The position numbers were made by a program, and so were the translations under genes. Under the pieces are notes generated by a model. The model was given only the letters and a program-made list of their open reading frames with translations, was not told where the DNA came from and did no database searches. Of a DNA stretch of 45,704 nucleotides, positions 1 through 8,625 are shown piece after piece. Location: assembly GCA_904394215.1 (NCBI GenBank), contig CAJFNF010000021.1:1-45704 (forward strand), read 5' to 3'. The first letter of the stretch is position 1. Every line of letters begins with the position of its first letter. This DNA is from an uncultured Faecalibacterium sp. GTDB lineage: Bacteria > Bacillota > Clostridia > Oscillospirales > Ruminococcaceae.

Positions 1-164
1 GCTCCGCTCTCGCTTCGCCAGGCCAGTCTTTGATTCGTTTACTTCTACCCCTTGCAGGCCTCTTTTTTGTACTGTCCGCACAATATGGGGCGGTTCACTC
101 TTCTGCTGCCATCTTTTTTTATTTTGGCGGCTATTAGAATTCTTCTTTTTCATCCATACACAAA
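1..164. other. Window edge, no gene recognised
   Basis: These bases lie beyond the 3' end of the polyamine operon. I see no convincing gene. A 66-codon plus-strand reading frame starts at 52, but it has no ribosome-binding site, runs through the operon terminator and resembles nothing I know. Any neighbour is outside the window. Confidence 0.5.
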
Positions 165-213
165 TAAAAACGCACCCCCTCACCTGTGCCCCGCACAGAT
201 GTCAGGATGCGTT
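165..213 (-). terminator. Terminator of the polyamine operon
   Basis: On the minus strand, 30 bases after the aguB stop, AACGCA/TGCGTT arms enclose an inner CTGTG/CACAG hairpin and are followed by a TTTTTATTT run. This is a typical intrinsic terminator and marks aguB as the last gene of the operon. Confidence 0.8.
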
Positions 214-243
214 GAAAGTTTTCTTGTTTTCTTTTTGCCTAAG

Positions 244-1125
244 TTAGCCTAAGTCACAAATGGCACCATAACACTTGGGCCTGCGATCCCGGAACAAGCC
301 CCATTCCAGGCGTTCCTGACGAATGGTTCCAAAGTCATAGCTTGCTGTCAGAACTGCGTCTCCATCACGGCCGGCCTGTTCCAGCACAGCGCCTGTCTCA
401 TCCGTCAAAAAGCTGCATCCATAAAACCGCAATGCACTCTGCTGGCCTCCGTTTTCCCGGCAAGGCGTGACAACCTCTGTTCCGTAGCGGTTTGCTGCTG
501 CTACCGGTACAATATTGGCCGCCGCGTGCCCCTGCATGGTTCTCTGCCAGTGACCGGCGCTGTCAACGTCCAGAATCGGCTCGCTCCCGATTGCTGTTGG
601 ATACAAGATAAGGTCTGCTCCTGCCAGCGTCAGGCACCGAGCCGTTTCCGGAAACCATTGATCCCAGCAGATGCCCACGCCCACTTTGCCGTACTGGGTT
701 TCAAACACCTTGAAACCTGTATTTCCCGGCGTGAAATAAAACTTCTCCTGGTAATAATGGTCATCCGGGATATGTGTTTTACGGTAAACGCCTAGGATTT
801 CTCCATCTGCATTCACCATGGCCACGCTGTTAAACAGCCGGGTCCCGGCCTTCTCGTAAAAACTGATGGGCATCACCAGCTCAAGCTCACGGCACACCTC
901 AGAAAAGCGCTGCACCGCTGGATTTTCCGTGATAGGCATCGCATAGCTGTAATATTCATACCGGCGTTCCTGGCAAAAATAAGGGCGCTCAAACAGCTCC
1001 GGCAGCAATACGATCTGTGCCCCTTTGGCAGCAGCCTGGCGCACCAGCTCCTCTGCATGGGCAATGTTCTGGGCCGGGTCTGAACTGCACGCCATTTGGA
1101 TGGCGGCAACTGTAGTTTGAGGCAT
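244..1125 (-). CDS. aguB: N-carbamoylputrescine amidase
   Basis: This 293-residue nitrilase-superfamily enzyme hydrolyses N-carbamoylputrescine to putrescine, CO2 and ammonia in the cytosol. The catalytic triad is visible: Glu43 in LPELFE, Lys116 in YRKTHIP and Cys153 in GICWDQW. The length is normal for AguB. AAGGAGGG lies a proper distance before the ATG. It is the last gene of the polyamine operon, 24 bases downstream of aguA, which makes its substrate. That pairing is why I prefer AguB over a generic carbon-nitrogen hydrolase. Confidence 0.95.
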   Translation of the reverse strand: MPQTTVAAIQMACSSDPAQNIAHAEELVRQAAAKGAQIVLLPELFERPYFCQERRYEYYSYAMPITENPAVQRFSEVCRELELVMPISFYEKAGTRLFNSVAMVNADGEILGVYRKTHIPDDHYYQEKFYFTPGNTGFKVFETQYGKVGVGICWDQWFPETARCLTLAGADLILYPTAIGSEPILDVDSAGHWQRTMQGHAAANIVPVAAANRYGTEVVTPCRENGGQQSALRFYGCSFLTDETGAVLEQAGRDGDAVLTASYDFGTIRQERLEWGLFRDRRPKCYGAICDLG

Positions 1126-1149
1126 GGGTTTGTTCCCTCCTTTTTTGGT

Positions 1150-2226
1150 TTACAGTGGAATCTGCTGGGTAATGCAGTGGATGTTTCCCCCGCCCTGCAA
1201 AATATCCCGCGCAGGAAGGCCTATAACATGGCGGCCATGGCACACTTGCTGCAAAATCTGACAGGCCAGCGCGTCACTGGCTGCATTTTCCCCTCCAAAC
1301 TGAGGAACCAGCACAGCATCGTTGGTAAAATAGAAATTCACATAGCTGGCTGCCAGCCGTTCCCCCGGCTCCCTGGTGTCTTCCCCCGGTTCAAAGGAAT
1401 AGGCTTCACAGTCTTCTTCACTGCACAGAATCGGGTGTTCCGGGATCGGCAGCTTATGAATAGTCAGAGGGCGTCCTTTTGCATCGGTGACACTCTGCAG
1501 ATAATGATAGTCAGCCATGGACAGCAGATACTGCGGGTCATCCTGGTTGTCGGTCCATGCAAGAACCACTTCAGCCGGTCCAACAAATGCACAGACATTA
1601 TCCACGTGTTCGTTGGTCTCATCGTTGTAGATGCCGCGGGGCAGCCACAGCACCTTTTCCGCGCCAAGGCGCCGGCAAAGTTCTGCTTCAATTTCGGCGC
1701 GGGTCATGGATGGGTTGCGTCCTGCTGAGAGCAGGCAGCTCTCAGTAACCAGCAAAGTCCCTTCACCGTCGGAATGAATGCTGCCGCCTTCCAGCACAAA
1801 GGGGCTTGCATCTTCCCATGGAAGACCCACTGCCTGGCAAAAAAGCGATGCTACCGCGTCATCTTTTTCCCAATCGGCATACAGGCCGTCCACCGTACCG
1901 CCCCAGGCATTGAAACTCCAGTTGATACCCCGGATGTCTCCCCTTTCATTTCGAACGAAAGTAGGTCCAACATCTCTGGCCCAGGCATCATCTGAATTAA
2001 TGGGCAGTAAATGTACCCGGTCCATGTGTGCAGTGGCAGCCCGGGCCTGCTCCCAATGGGCAGGATCAACCAACAGATCGAGATCTTCGCTCTGGGTAAT
2101 CGCTTCAAATACCCGGACAAATGCCGCTTGGGCGGCACTGGGGTCTTTGCCCCAACTGCCGGGGCGGACCGGCCAAATCATCAGAGTGGCACGGTGCGGC
2201 TCATATTCAGCCGGCATTCTGTACAT
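1150..2226 (-). CDS. aguA: Agmatine deiminase
   Basis: The 358-residue protein belongs to the peptidyl-arginine-deiminase fold and converts agmatine to N-carbamoylputrescine and ammonia. The N-terminal [13 protein letters not shown] and the C-terminal GGGNIHC, with the nucleophile Cys351, are AguA hallmarks. The acidic and histidine residues of the active site fall in the segments WARDVGPTF and [17 protein letters not shown] precedes the ATG. It sits between nspC and aguB, and together with speA upstream it supplies putrescine from arginine without ornithine decarboxylase. Confidence 0.96.
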   Translation of the reverse strand: MYRMPAEYEPHRATLMIWPVRPGSWGKDPSAAQAAFVRVFEAITQSEDLDLLVDPAHWEQARAATAHMDRVHLLPINSDDAWARDVGPTFVRNERGDIRGINWSFNAWGGTVDGLYADWEKDDAVASLFCQAVGLPWEDASPFVLEGGSIHSDGEGTLLVTESCLLSAGRNPSMTRAEIEAELCRRLGAEKVLWLPRGIYNDETNEHVDNVCAFVGPAEVVLAWTDNQDDPQYLLSMADYHYLQSVTDAKGRPLTIHKLPIPEHPILCSEEDCEAYSFEPGEDTREPGERLAASYVNFYFTNDAVLVPQFGGENAASDALACQILQQVCHGRHVIGLPARDILQGGGNIHCITQQIPL

Positions 2227-2249
2227 AGATAAACTCCTTTGAAAATGTG

Positions 2250-3401
2250 TCAGGACAACCGCATTTTGAAATCCTGATAGCCAAAGCGGCGCACGACTTC
2301 ACAGCTGCCGTCCTGATGCCGCAGCGCTATATCCGGCAGCGGCATACCATTGAAGGTGTTATTTTTCACCATGGAGTAGATGGCCATATCGCCGAAAACC
2401 AGCCGGTCGCCAACCTGCGGCAGCACATCAAAACTGTACTCCCCGATCACATCCCCAGCCAGGCAGGTGCGGGAAGCCAAACGACAGGTTACCTTTTTTT
2501 CACCCGGCAGACCACTGTCAAACAGAGGCGGACGGTAAGGCATCTCCAGTACATCCGGCATATGGCAGGCCGCCGATGTATCCAAAATCAATACCGGCAT
2601 GTCGGTAGCCTGCACCACATCCAGCACTGTGGTAATCAGTGTTCCAGCCCCGAGGGCAATGGCTTCCCCCGGTTCCAGATAGACAGTCACATGGTACTTT
2701 TCCCGGATATACAAAATCAAGCGCTCCAGCACTGCCACATCATAACCAGGACGGGTAATATGGTGGCCGCCGCCCAGATTGATCCATTTCAGGCACGACA
2801 GATACTGACCGAATGTTTTCTCAAACGCTGCAAAGGTTTCCACCAGCGGAGCGGCATCCTGCTCGCACAGAGTGTGAAAATGCAGGCCCTCTACCCCTTC
2901 AGGCAGCTGATCCGGCAGATTCTGCCGCCGGATTCCCAACCTGCTGCCGGGAGCGCAGGGATCGTAGATGGCGTGGCCATCCTGCGTCGAGTGCTCAGGG
3001 TTAACCCGCAGCCCTACACTTACTCCGGCCGCTTCCCAGACCGGACGGTGTGCTTCCAGCTGCGCCAGAGAATTGAAGCTGATATGGTCGCAGATGGAGA
3101 CCAGCTCTTTCATTTCTTCCGGCGTATAGGCAGGACAAAACACATGGTTTTCCTTGCCCGGCATTTTCTCATAGGCCAGCCTGGCCTCAAACAGGCCGCT
3201 GGCAGTAGCCCCCGACAAATACCGGGCAATCAGAGGATACACACGGAACATGGAAAATGCCTTCTGCGCCAGCAGAATGTGGCAGCCGGTACGCTCCTGT
3301 ACACGCTGCAGAATTTCCAGATTGTGAACCAGCGCCGTCTCGTCCACCACGTAGACAGGCGTGGAAAGCGTTGGTTCCTGATTCATCAAGTAATCCATCA
3401 T
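2250..3401 (-). CDS. nspC: Carboxynorspermidine/carboxyspermidine decarboxylase
   Basis: This 383-residue PLP enzyme has the alanine-racemase-type barrel of group IV decarboxylases. Lys47 in LLAQKAF is the probable PLP lysine, and [10 protein letters not shown] and [10 protein letters not shown] are family segments. It removes the carboxyl group from carboxyspermidine (or carboxynorspermidine) to give spermidine (or norspermidine). The start ATG overlaps the stop of the upstream dehydrogenase by four bases (ATGA), which implies translational coupling of the two consecutive steps. A second in-frame ATG at 3398 is an equally possible start. Confidence 0.93.
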   Translation of the reverse strand: MMDYLMNQEPTLSTPVYVVDETALVHNLEILQRVQERTGCHILLAQKAFSMFRVYPLIARYLSGATASGLFEARLAYEKMPGKENHVFCPAYTPEEMKELVSICDHISFNSLAQLEAHRPVWEAAGVSVGLRVNPEHSTQDGHAIYDPCAPGSRLGIRRQNLPDQLPEGVEGLHFHTLCEQDAAPLVETFAAFEKTFGQYLSCLKWINLGGGHHITRPGYDVAVLERLILYIREKYHVTVYLEPGEAIALGAGTLITTVLDVVQATDMPVLILDTSAACHMPDVLEMPYRPPLFDSGLPGEKKVTCRLASRTCLAGDVIGEYSFDVLPQVGDRLVFGDMAIYSMVKNNTFNGMPLPDIALRHQDGSCEVVRRFGYQDFKMRLS

Positions 3402-4660
3402 TCCACCACAGCGGGATGCTCATCCACAACCCAGGGCAGGCCATACTGGTTCAGCATCTCCATAAAGGGATCGGGATCCATCTCCTCCAGGTTATAAACG
3501 CCGGGTTTGCGCCACTGGCCGTTGGCCACCAGGGCAGTACCAATCATAGCAGGCACGCCAGTGGTATAACTGATGGCCTGACTTCCCAGTTCCTTGTAGC
3601 ATTCCTGATGATCGCAGACATTGTAAATGTAGATGGTCCGCTCTTTGCCGTCCTTAACGCCGGTATAGATGCAGCCGATGTTGGTTTTGCCAACGGTACG
3701 GGGTCCCAGCGAAGCAGGATCCGGCAGCAGAGCTTTCAGGAACTGGATGGGGACGATCTCTTTGCCCTCATACAGGATGGGGCTGGTGGAGAGCATTCCC
3801 ACGTCCTCCAGACACTTCATGTGGGTCAGGTAGCTCTGGCCAAAGGTCATAAAGAAACGGATCCGCTTGACGCCAGGGATGTTCTTGGCAAGGCTCTCGA
3901 TTTCCTCATGATGCAGCAGATACATGTCCTTCTCGCCCACCTGCGGGAAATCATAAACCCGCTTGATCTCCATGGGCTTGGTCTCAACCCAGTGGCCATC
4001 TTCCCAGTAGCTGCCGTTGGCCGAGACTTCCCGCAAATTGATCTCAGGATTGAAGTTGGTGGCAAAAGCATAGCCATGGTCGCCGCCGTTGCAGTCCAGG
4101 ATATCAATGGTGTGGATCTCATCAAAGTAGTGCTTCTGCGCATAGGCAGTAAAGACGCTGGTGACACCCGGGTCAAATCCGGAGCCGAGGATAGCGGTCA
4201 GGCCAGCTTCCTCAAACTTTTTGGCATAGGCCCACTGCCAGCTGTAGTCAAAGTAGGCAGTGAAGCCTTCCTCTTTGCACCGCTTCTCATAAATAGCACG
4301 CCAGGCAGGATCATCGGTGTTTTCGGGCTCATAGTTGGCTGTATCAACGTAGTGTACACCGCAGGCCAGGCAGGCATCCATAATGGTCAGATCCTGATAC
4401 GGCAGCGCCACATTCAGAACCAGATCCGGCTTGTAAGCCTTGATCACCCGCTTCACGTCTTCCACATCGTCCGCATTGACCTTCATGGTGGTAATTTTCA
4501 CGGGGGTACCGGCAGCTTCCAGCTTGGCTTTCAGCGCATCACATTTGGACACCGTGCGGCTGGCAATGCACAGCTCCGAAAAGGTCTTATCGTTCTGGCA
4601 GCACTTCTGGATCGCCACCGATGCGACGCCGCCGCAGCCAATAACAAGCAGTTTGCTCAT
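3398..4660 (-). CDS. Carboxynorspermidine/carboxyspermidine dehydrogenase (saccharopine dehydrogenase family)
   Basis: A 420-residue member of the saccharopine-dehydrogenase family, with an N-terminal Rossmann motif VIGCGGVAS at about residues 6-14. In the CASDH branch of the family the enzyme condenses aspartate semialdehyde with putrescine (or diaminopropane) using NADPH. Overlap with the partner decarboxylase nspC identifies this branch rather than a lysine-pathway enzyme. I chose the ATG at 4660 because AAAGGAG lies nine bases before it. An in-frame ATG at 4678 would put the ribosome-binding site inside the gene. The family name lys1/lys9 is often attached to such proteins but would be misleading here. 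Confidence 0.92.
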   Translation of the reverse strand: MSKLLVIGCGGVASVAIQKCCQNDKTFSELCIASRTVSKCDALKAKLEAAGTPVKITTMKVNADDVEDVKRVIKAYKPDLVLNVALPYQDLTIMDACLACGVHYVDTANYEPENTDDPAWRAIYEKRCKEEGFTAYFDYSWQWAYAKKFEEAGLTAILGSGFDPGVTSVFTAYAQKHYFDEIHTIDILDCNGGDHGYAFATNFNPEINLREVSANGSYWEDGHWVETKPMEIKRVYDFPQVGEKDMYLLHHEEIESLAKNIPGVKRIRFFMTFGQSYLTHMKCLEDVGMLSTSPILYEGKEIVPIQFLKALLPDPASLGPRTVGKTNIGCIYTGVKDGKERTIYIYNVCDHQECYKELGSQAISYTTGVPAMIGTALVANGQWRKPGVYNLEEMDPDPFMEMLNQYGLPWVVDEHPAVVE

Positions 4661-4710
4661 GAGAGATACTCCTTTCAAATGTCAACGTCATGGGTTTGAA
4701 CCCTTGTGCA

Positions 4711-5574
4711 TCAATCTTCTTCTTCCTTCAGAAGATCCTCAACATAGCGCGGCAGCATAAAAGCGCCGCGGTGCAGATGGGGGGTGTAATACCAGGTCTT
4801 GATTCCCCGCTTGTTCCAGCGCTTGGGGTCAAAGTCCTTGATGGGGTGGTATTTTTTGCTGGCAAAGCCGAACAGCCAATACCCCGCCGGGCAGGTTGGA
4901 ATGTGTGCCTGATAGACACGACTGATGGGAAAAGAACGGTAAGCTTTTTTATGCATGGCGCGGCAGCTCTCTTCATCTTCATCGAAGAACGGGCTCCCAT
5001 GCTGATACACCATGATACCGTCCTCATGAAGTGCCTTGTAGCAGCTGCCATAGAACTCCTTGGTAAACAGCCCGGCTGCATGTCCCAGCGGATCGGTACA
5101 GTCATTGATGATCAGATCATATTCGTCCTCTTTGCTCCGCAGAAACCGCAGACCATCCTCATAGTAAACCCGGACCCGGATATCGTCCAAACCGCAGGCA
5201 TTATCCGGGAAGAATTTGCGGCATACATCCACAAACATCTTGTCCGGCTCCACCACGTCAATTACTTCAATCTCCTGATAATAGGAGAGCTCTCTGGCTA
5301 CGCCGCCGTCGCCGCCGCCGATCACCAGAACCCGCTTTACATCGGGATGGACCGCCATCGGCACATGCACGATCATCTCATCATAGGTAAACTCATCCTT
5401 CTCCGAAAAGATCACGCTGCCATCCGATGTCAGGAACCTGCCAAATTCAGGAGAATCAAAGACATCAATCCGCTGAAAGTCACTGGTTCCGCTGTAGAGT
5501 TGGCGATCCACCCGGATACAGGTCTTCACATTGGCCGTGTGCAGTTCACCAAACCAATAATCCATTTCCTGCAA
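4711..5574 (-). CDS. speE: Spermidine synthase-type aminopropyltransferase
   Basis: The 287-residue protein has the spermidine-synthase layout: an N-terminal beta-hairpin domain (YWFGELH), then the nucleotide-binding GGGDGG at residues 86-91, VVEPDKM, and the catalytic DCTDPLGHA segment with FTKEFY. It transfers an aminopropyl group from decarboxylated SAM to putrescine or a related amine. The start is probably TTG at 5574, because AAGGAGGG lies about seven bases upstream; the ATG at 5565 is poorly spaced. No SAM decarboxylase (SpeD) gene is in this window, although the enzyme needs its product. The exact amine acceptor cannot be read from the sequence. Confidence 0.92.
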   Translation of the reverse strand: MQEMDYWFGELHTANVKTCIRVDRQLYSGTSDFQRIDVFDSPEFGRFLTSDGSVIFSEKDEFTYDEMIVHVPMAVHPDVKRVLVIGGGDGGVARELSYYQEIEVIDVVEPDKMFVDVCRKFFPDNACGLDDIRVRVYYEDGLRFLRSKEDEYDLIINDCTDPLGHAAGLFTKEFYGSCYKALHEDGIMVYQHGSPFFDEDEESCRAMHKKAYRSFPISRVYQAHIPTCPAGYWLFGFASKKYHPIKDFDPKRWNKRGIKTWYYTPHLHRGAFMLPRYVEDLLKEEED

Positions 5575-5594
5575 GATATACCCTCCTTTCAGAA

Positions 5595-7043
5595 TCAGGC
5601 CAAAACATTCAGTTCCGAAATATCTTCACTGGCCGGTCCCTGCATGGAGCAGCCTTTGGCCTTGGCAAACTCGATATAATCGATGATTTCCTGCGTAATG
5701 ACTTCCCCCGGCGCCAGGATGGGGATTCCCGGAGGATAGCACATCACAAACTCCGTGCAAATCTTTCCTGCTGTCTCCCGCAGCGGCAAGCTGACCTTGG
5801 GCGAGTAAAACGCCTGCTGCGGTGTCGCTTTCACCTGGGGCGTAATATATTCGGCTGTAAACAGGCCGCTGCGGGGCTTGGCATAAAGGCGGCGGATATC
5901 AGCCAGCGCCCCCACCAGACGTTCGATATCCTGGATACGGTCCCCAATGGAGATATACGCCAAAATGTTGGACAGATCCCCGAACTCGATCTGGATGTCG
6001 TATTCATCCCGCAGAAGGTCATACACTTCAATACCGGTCAGTCCAATGCCCCGGGTATTTACCGCCAGCTTGGTGACATCAAAGTCATAAACGCTGCCGC
6101 CATTGATGATCTCGGAGCCAAAGGCATTGTAGCCGCCGATGGCGTTGATCTCCCGCCGGGCATATTCTGCCATATCGATGACTTTGGCAAAGCTCTCCCG
6201 GCCCCGCATTGCCAGATTCCGGCGGCTGATATCCAGGCTTGCCATCAGCAGGTAGGATGCACTGGTGGTCTGGGTCAGATTGATGATATTCCCCACATAG
6301 CCGGCGTCCACATTCGGACCGCACAGCAGCAAAGAGCTCTGGGTCAAGCTTCCGCCGGACTTGTGCATTGAGACAGCCGCCATGTCTGCACCGGCAGCCA
6401 TGCCGCTGAGGGGCAGGCTTGGATTGAAATACAAATGGGTCCCATGTGCCTCATCCACCAGTGCCAACATGTTGTGCGCATGCGCCATCTCCACCAGTTT
6501 GCGCAGATCCGAGCAAATGCCATAATAAGTCGGGTTGTTGATGAAAATGGCAACGGCATCCGGATTGGCCTCGATGGCTGCCTGCACATCCTCAATTTCC
6601 ATACCCAGCGGGATACCTAGGTCTACATCCACCTTTGGATCAATATAAACCGGCACCGCCCCGCACAACACCAGCGCATTGATAGCGCTTTTGTGGACGT
6701 TACGAGGCAGGATAATTTTATCCCCCGGTTTACAGGCAGTCAGCACCATGCTCTGCACGCTGCTGGTGGTTCCACCAACCATCAGAAAAGCATGTGCTGC
6801 ACCAAAAGCATCCGCGGCCAGTTCTTCGGCCTCTTTGATCACGGAAACCGGATGGCACAGATTATCCAGCGGCTTCATGGAATTGACATCAATGCCGACA
6901 CACCGCTCTCCCAGCAGTTCTACCAGCTCAGGGTTTCCGCGGCCTCGTTTATGGCCTGGCACATCGAAGGGGACGACCCGCTGACGGCGGAATTTTTCCA
7001 GCGCCTCATAGATTGGCGCGCGCTTTTGACGTTCCCGGTTCAA
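5595..7043 (-). CDS. speA: Arginine decarboxylase, short fold-type I (Orn/Lys/Arg decarboxylase family)
   Basis: This 482-residue PLP enzyme is of the short Gram-positive Orn/Lys/Arg decarboxylase type. The N-terminal PFDVPGHKRG, ALVDEAHGTH and the PLP lysine Lys228 in MHKSGGSLTQS are visible, and a C-terminal decarboxylase domain follows. Family alone cannot separate arginine from lysine or ornithine, but co-transcription with aguA and aguB points to arginine, giving agmatine. The start is TTG at 7043, preceded by AGAGGG. The nearby ATG at 7050 is out of frame. It is the first gene of the polyamine operon and follows the structured RNA at 7143-7505. Confidence 0.92.
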   Translation of the reverse strand: MNRERQKRAPIYEALEKFRRQRVVPFDVPGHKRGRGNPELVELLGERCVGIDVNSMKPLDNLCHPVSVIKEAEELAADAFGAAHAFLMVGGTTSSVQSMVLTACKPGDKIILPRNVHKSAINALVLCGAVPVYIDPKVDVDLGIPLGMEIEDVQAAIEANPDAVAIFINNPTYYGICSDLRKLVEMAHAHNMLALVDEAHGTHLYFNPSLPLSGMAAGADMAAVSMHKSGGSLTQSSLLLCGPNVDAGYVGNIINLTQTTSASYLLMASLDISRRNLAMRGRESFAKVIDMAEYARREINAIGGYNAFGSEIINGGSVYDFDVTKLAVNTRGIGLTGIEVYDLLRDEYDIQIEFGDLSNILAYISIGDRIQDIERLVGALADIRRLYAKPRSGLFTAEYITPQVKATPQQAFYSPKVSLPLRETAGKICTEFVMCYPPGIPILAPGEVITQEIIDYIEFAKAKGCSMQGPASEDISELNVLA

Positions 7044-7142
7044 AAAACATCCCTCTCTTTACAGTGTGAATCAAACAAAGCAATCTTTCCCTGGTATGCT
7101 TCGGCAAAATCCGGAATCTGCCCGATCCCCCTCAGACACAAA

Positions 7143-7505
7143 GAAAAAAAGGCAGCGCACCCTTTCGGGCACACTGCCTGTGAGATACAGTCGAGGCGGC
7201 TTTCTTCTTGTTTCAAAGAAGAACTGGCATCCTGCCAAGCCTTACCTTTGGAAAGAGAACTTCAGCAAATAGATCGTAGGGTGGTTCTGCTGCTCTTATT
7301 GACGTTTCACAAGTGGTGTGCATCCGCACAGAGAAATCAAAGTGACCAACTTATAAAATTTCCGGGTGACCTCACCCGTTCAATAATGTTGTGGCGCTTT
7401 ACGCCACACGCGGCAGCGGCCAGCCCTGTCCGATGAGCTTTAGGCGTTTTGGAAATCCAAACAACCCGGCCTAATCTATTTGTGTGCACATGTGTGCACG
7501 CTTTG
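7143..7505 (-). ncRNA. Candidate structured RNA or speA leader, unassigned
   Basis: A minus-strand unit of about 360 nt is bounded by the promoter at 7511-7538 and a strong terminator at 7144-7180. It folds into a series of hairpins. These are TTAGGC/GCCTAA (7474-7440) enclosing TTTGG/CCAAA, TGTGGCG/CGCCACA (7408-7390), CGGGTGA/TCACCCG (7378-7363), TGTGC/GCACA (7330-7317), TGGCA/TGCCA (7237-7225) and TTCTTCTT/AAGAAGAA (7223-7202). I looked for hallmarks of RNase P, tmRNA, SRP RNA and T-box and found none; my recall of clostridial 6S RNA is too poor to exclude it fully. No clear promoter lies between its terminator and speA, so it may be an attenuating leader. A 36-codon ORF inside (7323-7213) lacks a ribosome-binding site. 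Confidence 0.55.
7144..7180 (-). terminator. Strong terminator between the candidate RNA and speA
   Basis: On the minus strand a 13-bp stem (AGGCAGTGTGCCC with its partner, including three G-T pairs) closes a GAAA tetraloop and is followed by seven T residues. This is one of the best intrinsic terminators in the window. It stands 100 bases before the speA start codon. Confidence 0.88.
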
Positions 7506-7510
7506 GCATC

Positions 7511-7538
7511 ATTTTACCATCTTTTTTTCACTTGTCAA
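7511..7538 (-). promoter_or_regulatory. Vegetative promoter for the candidate RNA
   Basis: Minus-strand TTGACA (7538-7533), a 16-bp spacer and TAAAAT (7516-7511) form a near-consensus sigma-A promoter. Transcription would start near 7504 and run into the hairpin-rich region and possibly on to speA. Confidence 0.8.
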
Positions 7539-7678
7539 GGCTTTGGATGCAAATCCTTTCACTTTTTATTTTTATTTTACAAAAAACATCGGCTCTGCAT
7601 CACAAACACTCGAAAAATCTTTGTGGCAGACAAATGCTTCAAGTGCTGAGCATTTTCCCCGCCCTGTACAAAACCTCT

Positions 7679-8527
7679 TTAGACTCCCGGCGTTTCCACT
7701 GGCTGGGTCCCGAAATAAGCGCAAATCGCATGGTAATAAACCTGGGCTGTCAATGCGCAGCCATCCTGGTCACCAAAGCGGTCCACATCTGCGGCGCTGG
7801 TCACAAAGCATTGCTCCGCCAGCACCGCCGGGCAGTTTGATTCCTCCAAAAGCGTAAAAGTTTCTTCTTCCCGTACCCGCAGATCGTTGGCCTCTGCCAA
7901 TACCTTTTCGCCATCTTCATAGTAGATATACCGGATTCCGCCATGCCCCCGCAAGGTGCTCCCGGCAGCTTCCATGCCGGACGCCAGGAGCCTGGCAAAA
8001 TAAACGCTCTCCCGGTGCCATGTGCGTCCCGGCGTAATGGGATAACACTCAAAGCCGCCGGCCTCTGTTGCCGCAGAATTCCCATGGATGGACAACAGCA
8101 AGTCCGGGTGCTGGCGGTTGGATGCCTCGGCCCGTTCCATGGGCGTTGCCGTGGTATCATAGCTGTCCCGGGTTGTCACCGGTATGTAGTTGGGATCAGA
8201 CCAGAGCCAGCTGAGAAGCGCCTCCGCGGTCTCCGCTGTCATATCCTTTTCCACAATCACGCCGGTAGCGCCCGGGTCATCTCCGCCGTGGCCGGCATCC
8301 ACTGCAACAGTATAGGGCGGCTCCCCCACATCAGGACGAAAATCTTCCGCCGGTTCCTCCGTTGCGCTGGCTTCACGAATGGCATTTTGGGCAGCAACCC
8401 ATTCGCTGCCGGCCTGCCAGACTTTGGGAAAGCCGATCACAATCACCGCTGCTGTCACCAGCAGAGGCCAGTGGAATTTGCGCTTTTTTCCGTGTCTGGA
8501 TTTTGTACGTCTTCCCTGTTTTGACAT
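7679..8527 (-). CDS. N-acetylmuramoyl-L-alanine amidase (Amidase_3, CwlD-like)
   Basis: This 282-residue protein has a basic N-terminus, one membrane segment (about residues 19-33) and then a zinc amidase domain. The motif AVDAGHGGDDPGATG (from about residue 75), SIHGNSA and LAEQCFVTS are the family zinc and active-site segments. It cleaves the amide bond between muramic acid and the peptide stem outside the membrane. I start at the ATG at 8527, preceded by GGGAGGGG, rather than 22 codons upstream. CwlD makes muramic lactam in spore cortex in related bacteria; whether this copy does so is an inference. Confidence 0.85.
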   Translation of the reverse strand: MSKQGRRTKSRHGKKRKFHWPLLVTAAVIVIGFPKVWQAGSEWVAAQNAIREASATEEPAEDFRPDVGEPPYTVAVDAGHGGDDPGATGVIVEKDMTAETAEALLSWLWSDPNYIPVTTRDSYDTTATPMERAEASNRQHPDLLLSIHGNSAATEAGGFECYPITPGRTWHRESVYFARLLASGMEAAGSTLRGHGGIRYIYYEDGEKVLAEANDLRVREEETFTLLEESNCPAVLAEQCFVTSAADVDRFGDQDGCALTAQVYYHAICAYFGTQPVETPGV

Positions 8528-8576
8528 CTTATTTTTTCGTCCCCTCCCTTTTTCACTTTCCCTTATCATAAACGAA

Positions 8577-8611
8577 GCAGACCGCCTGTACATTCCAACC
8601 AGGCGGTCTGC
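8577..8611. terminator. Inverted repeat between mutS2 and the amidase gene
   Basis: A perfect 12-bp inverted repeat (GCAGACCGCCTG / CAGGCGGTCTGC) with an 11-base loop lies between the two genes. The T-run is better on the plus strand (CTTTT) than on the minus strand (TTCGTTT), so termination of mutS2 transcripts is probable but not certain. Confidence 0.6.
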
Positions 8612-8625
8612 TTTTGATGATCCGT

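Noticed and set aside
52-252. 66-codon plus-strand frame near the window start
   Set aside because: No ribosome-binding site, and it crosses the terminator of the polyamine operon and the aguB stop.
3257-4699. 480-codon plus-strand frame
   Set aside because: Antisense to the dehydrogenase gene, without any known domain.
7278-7290. T-box-like AGGGTGG on the plus strand
   Set aside because: The rest of the T-box core is absent and there is no plus-strand gene downstream.
7213-7323. 36-codon minus-strand frame inside the candidate RNA
   Set aside because: No ribosome-binding site, and the sequence is explained by RNA hairpins; kept only as a remote possibility.
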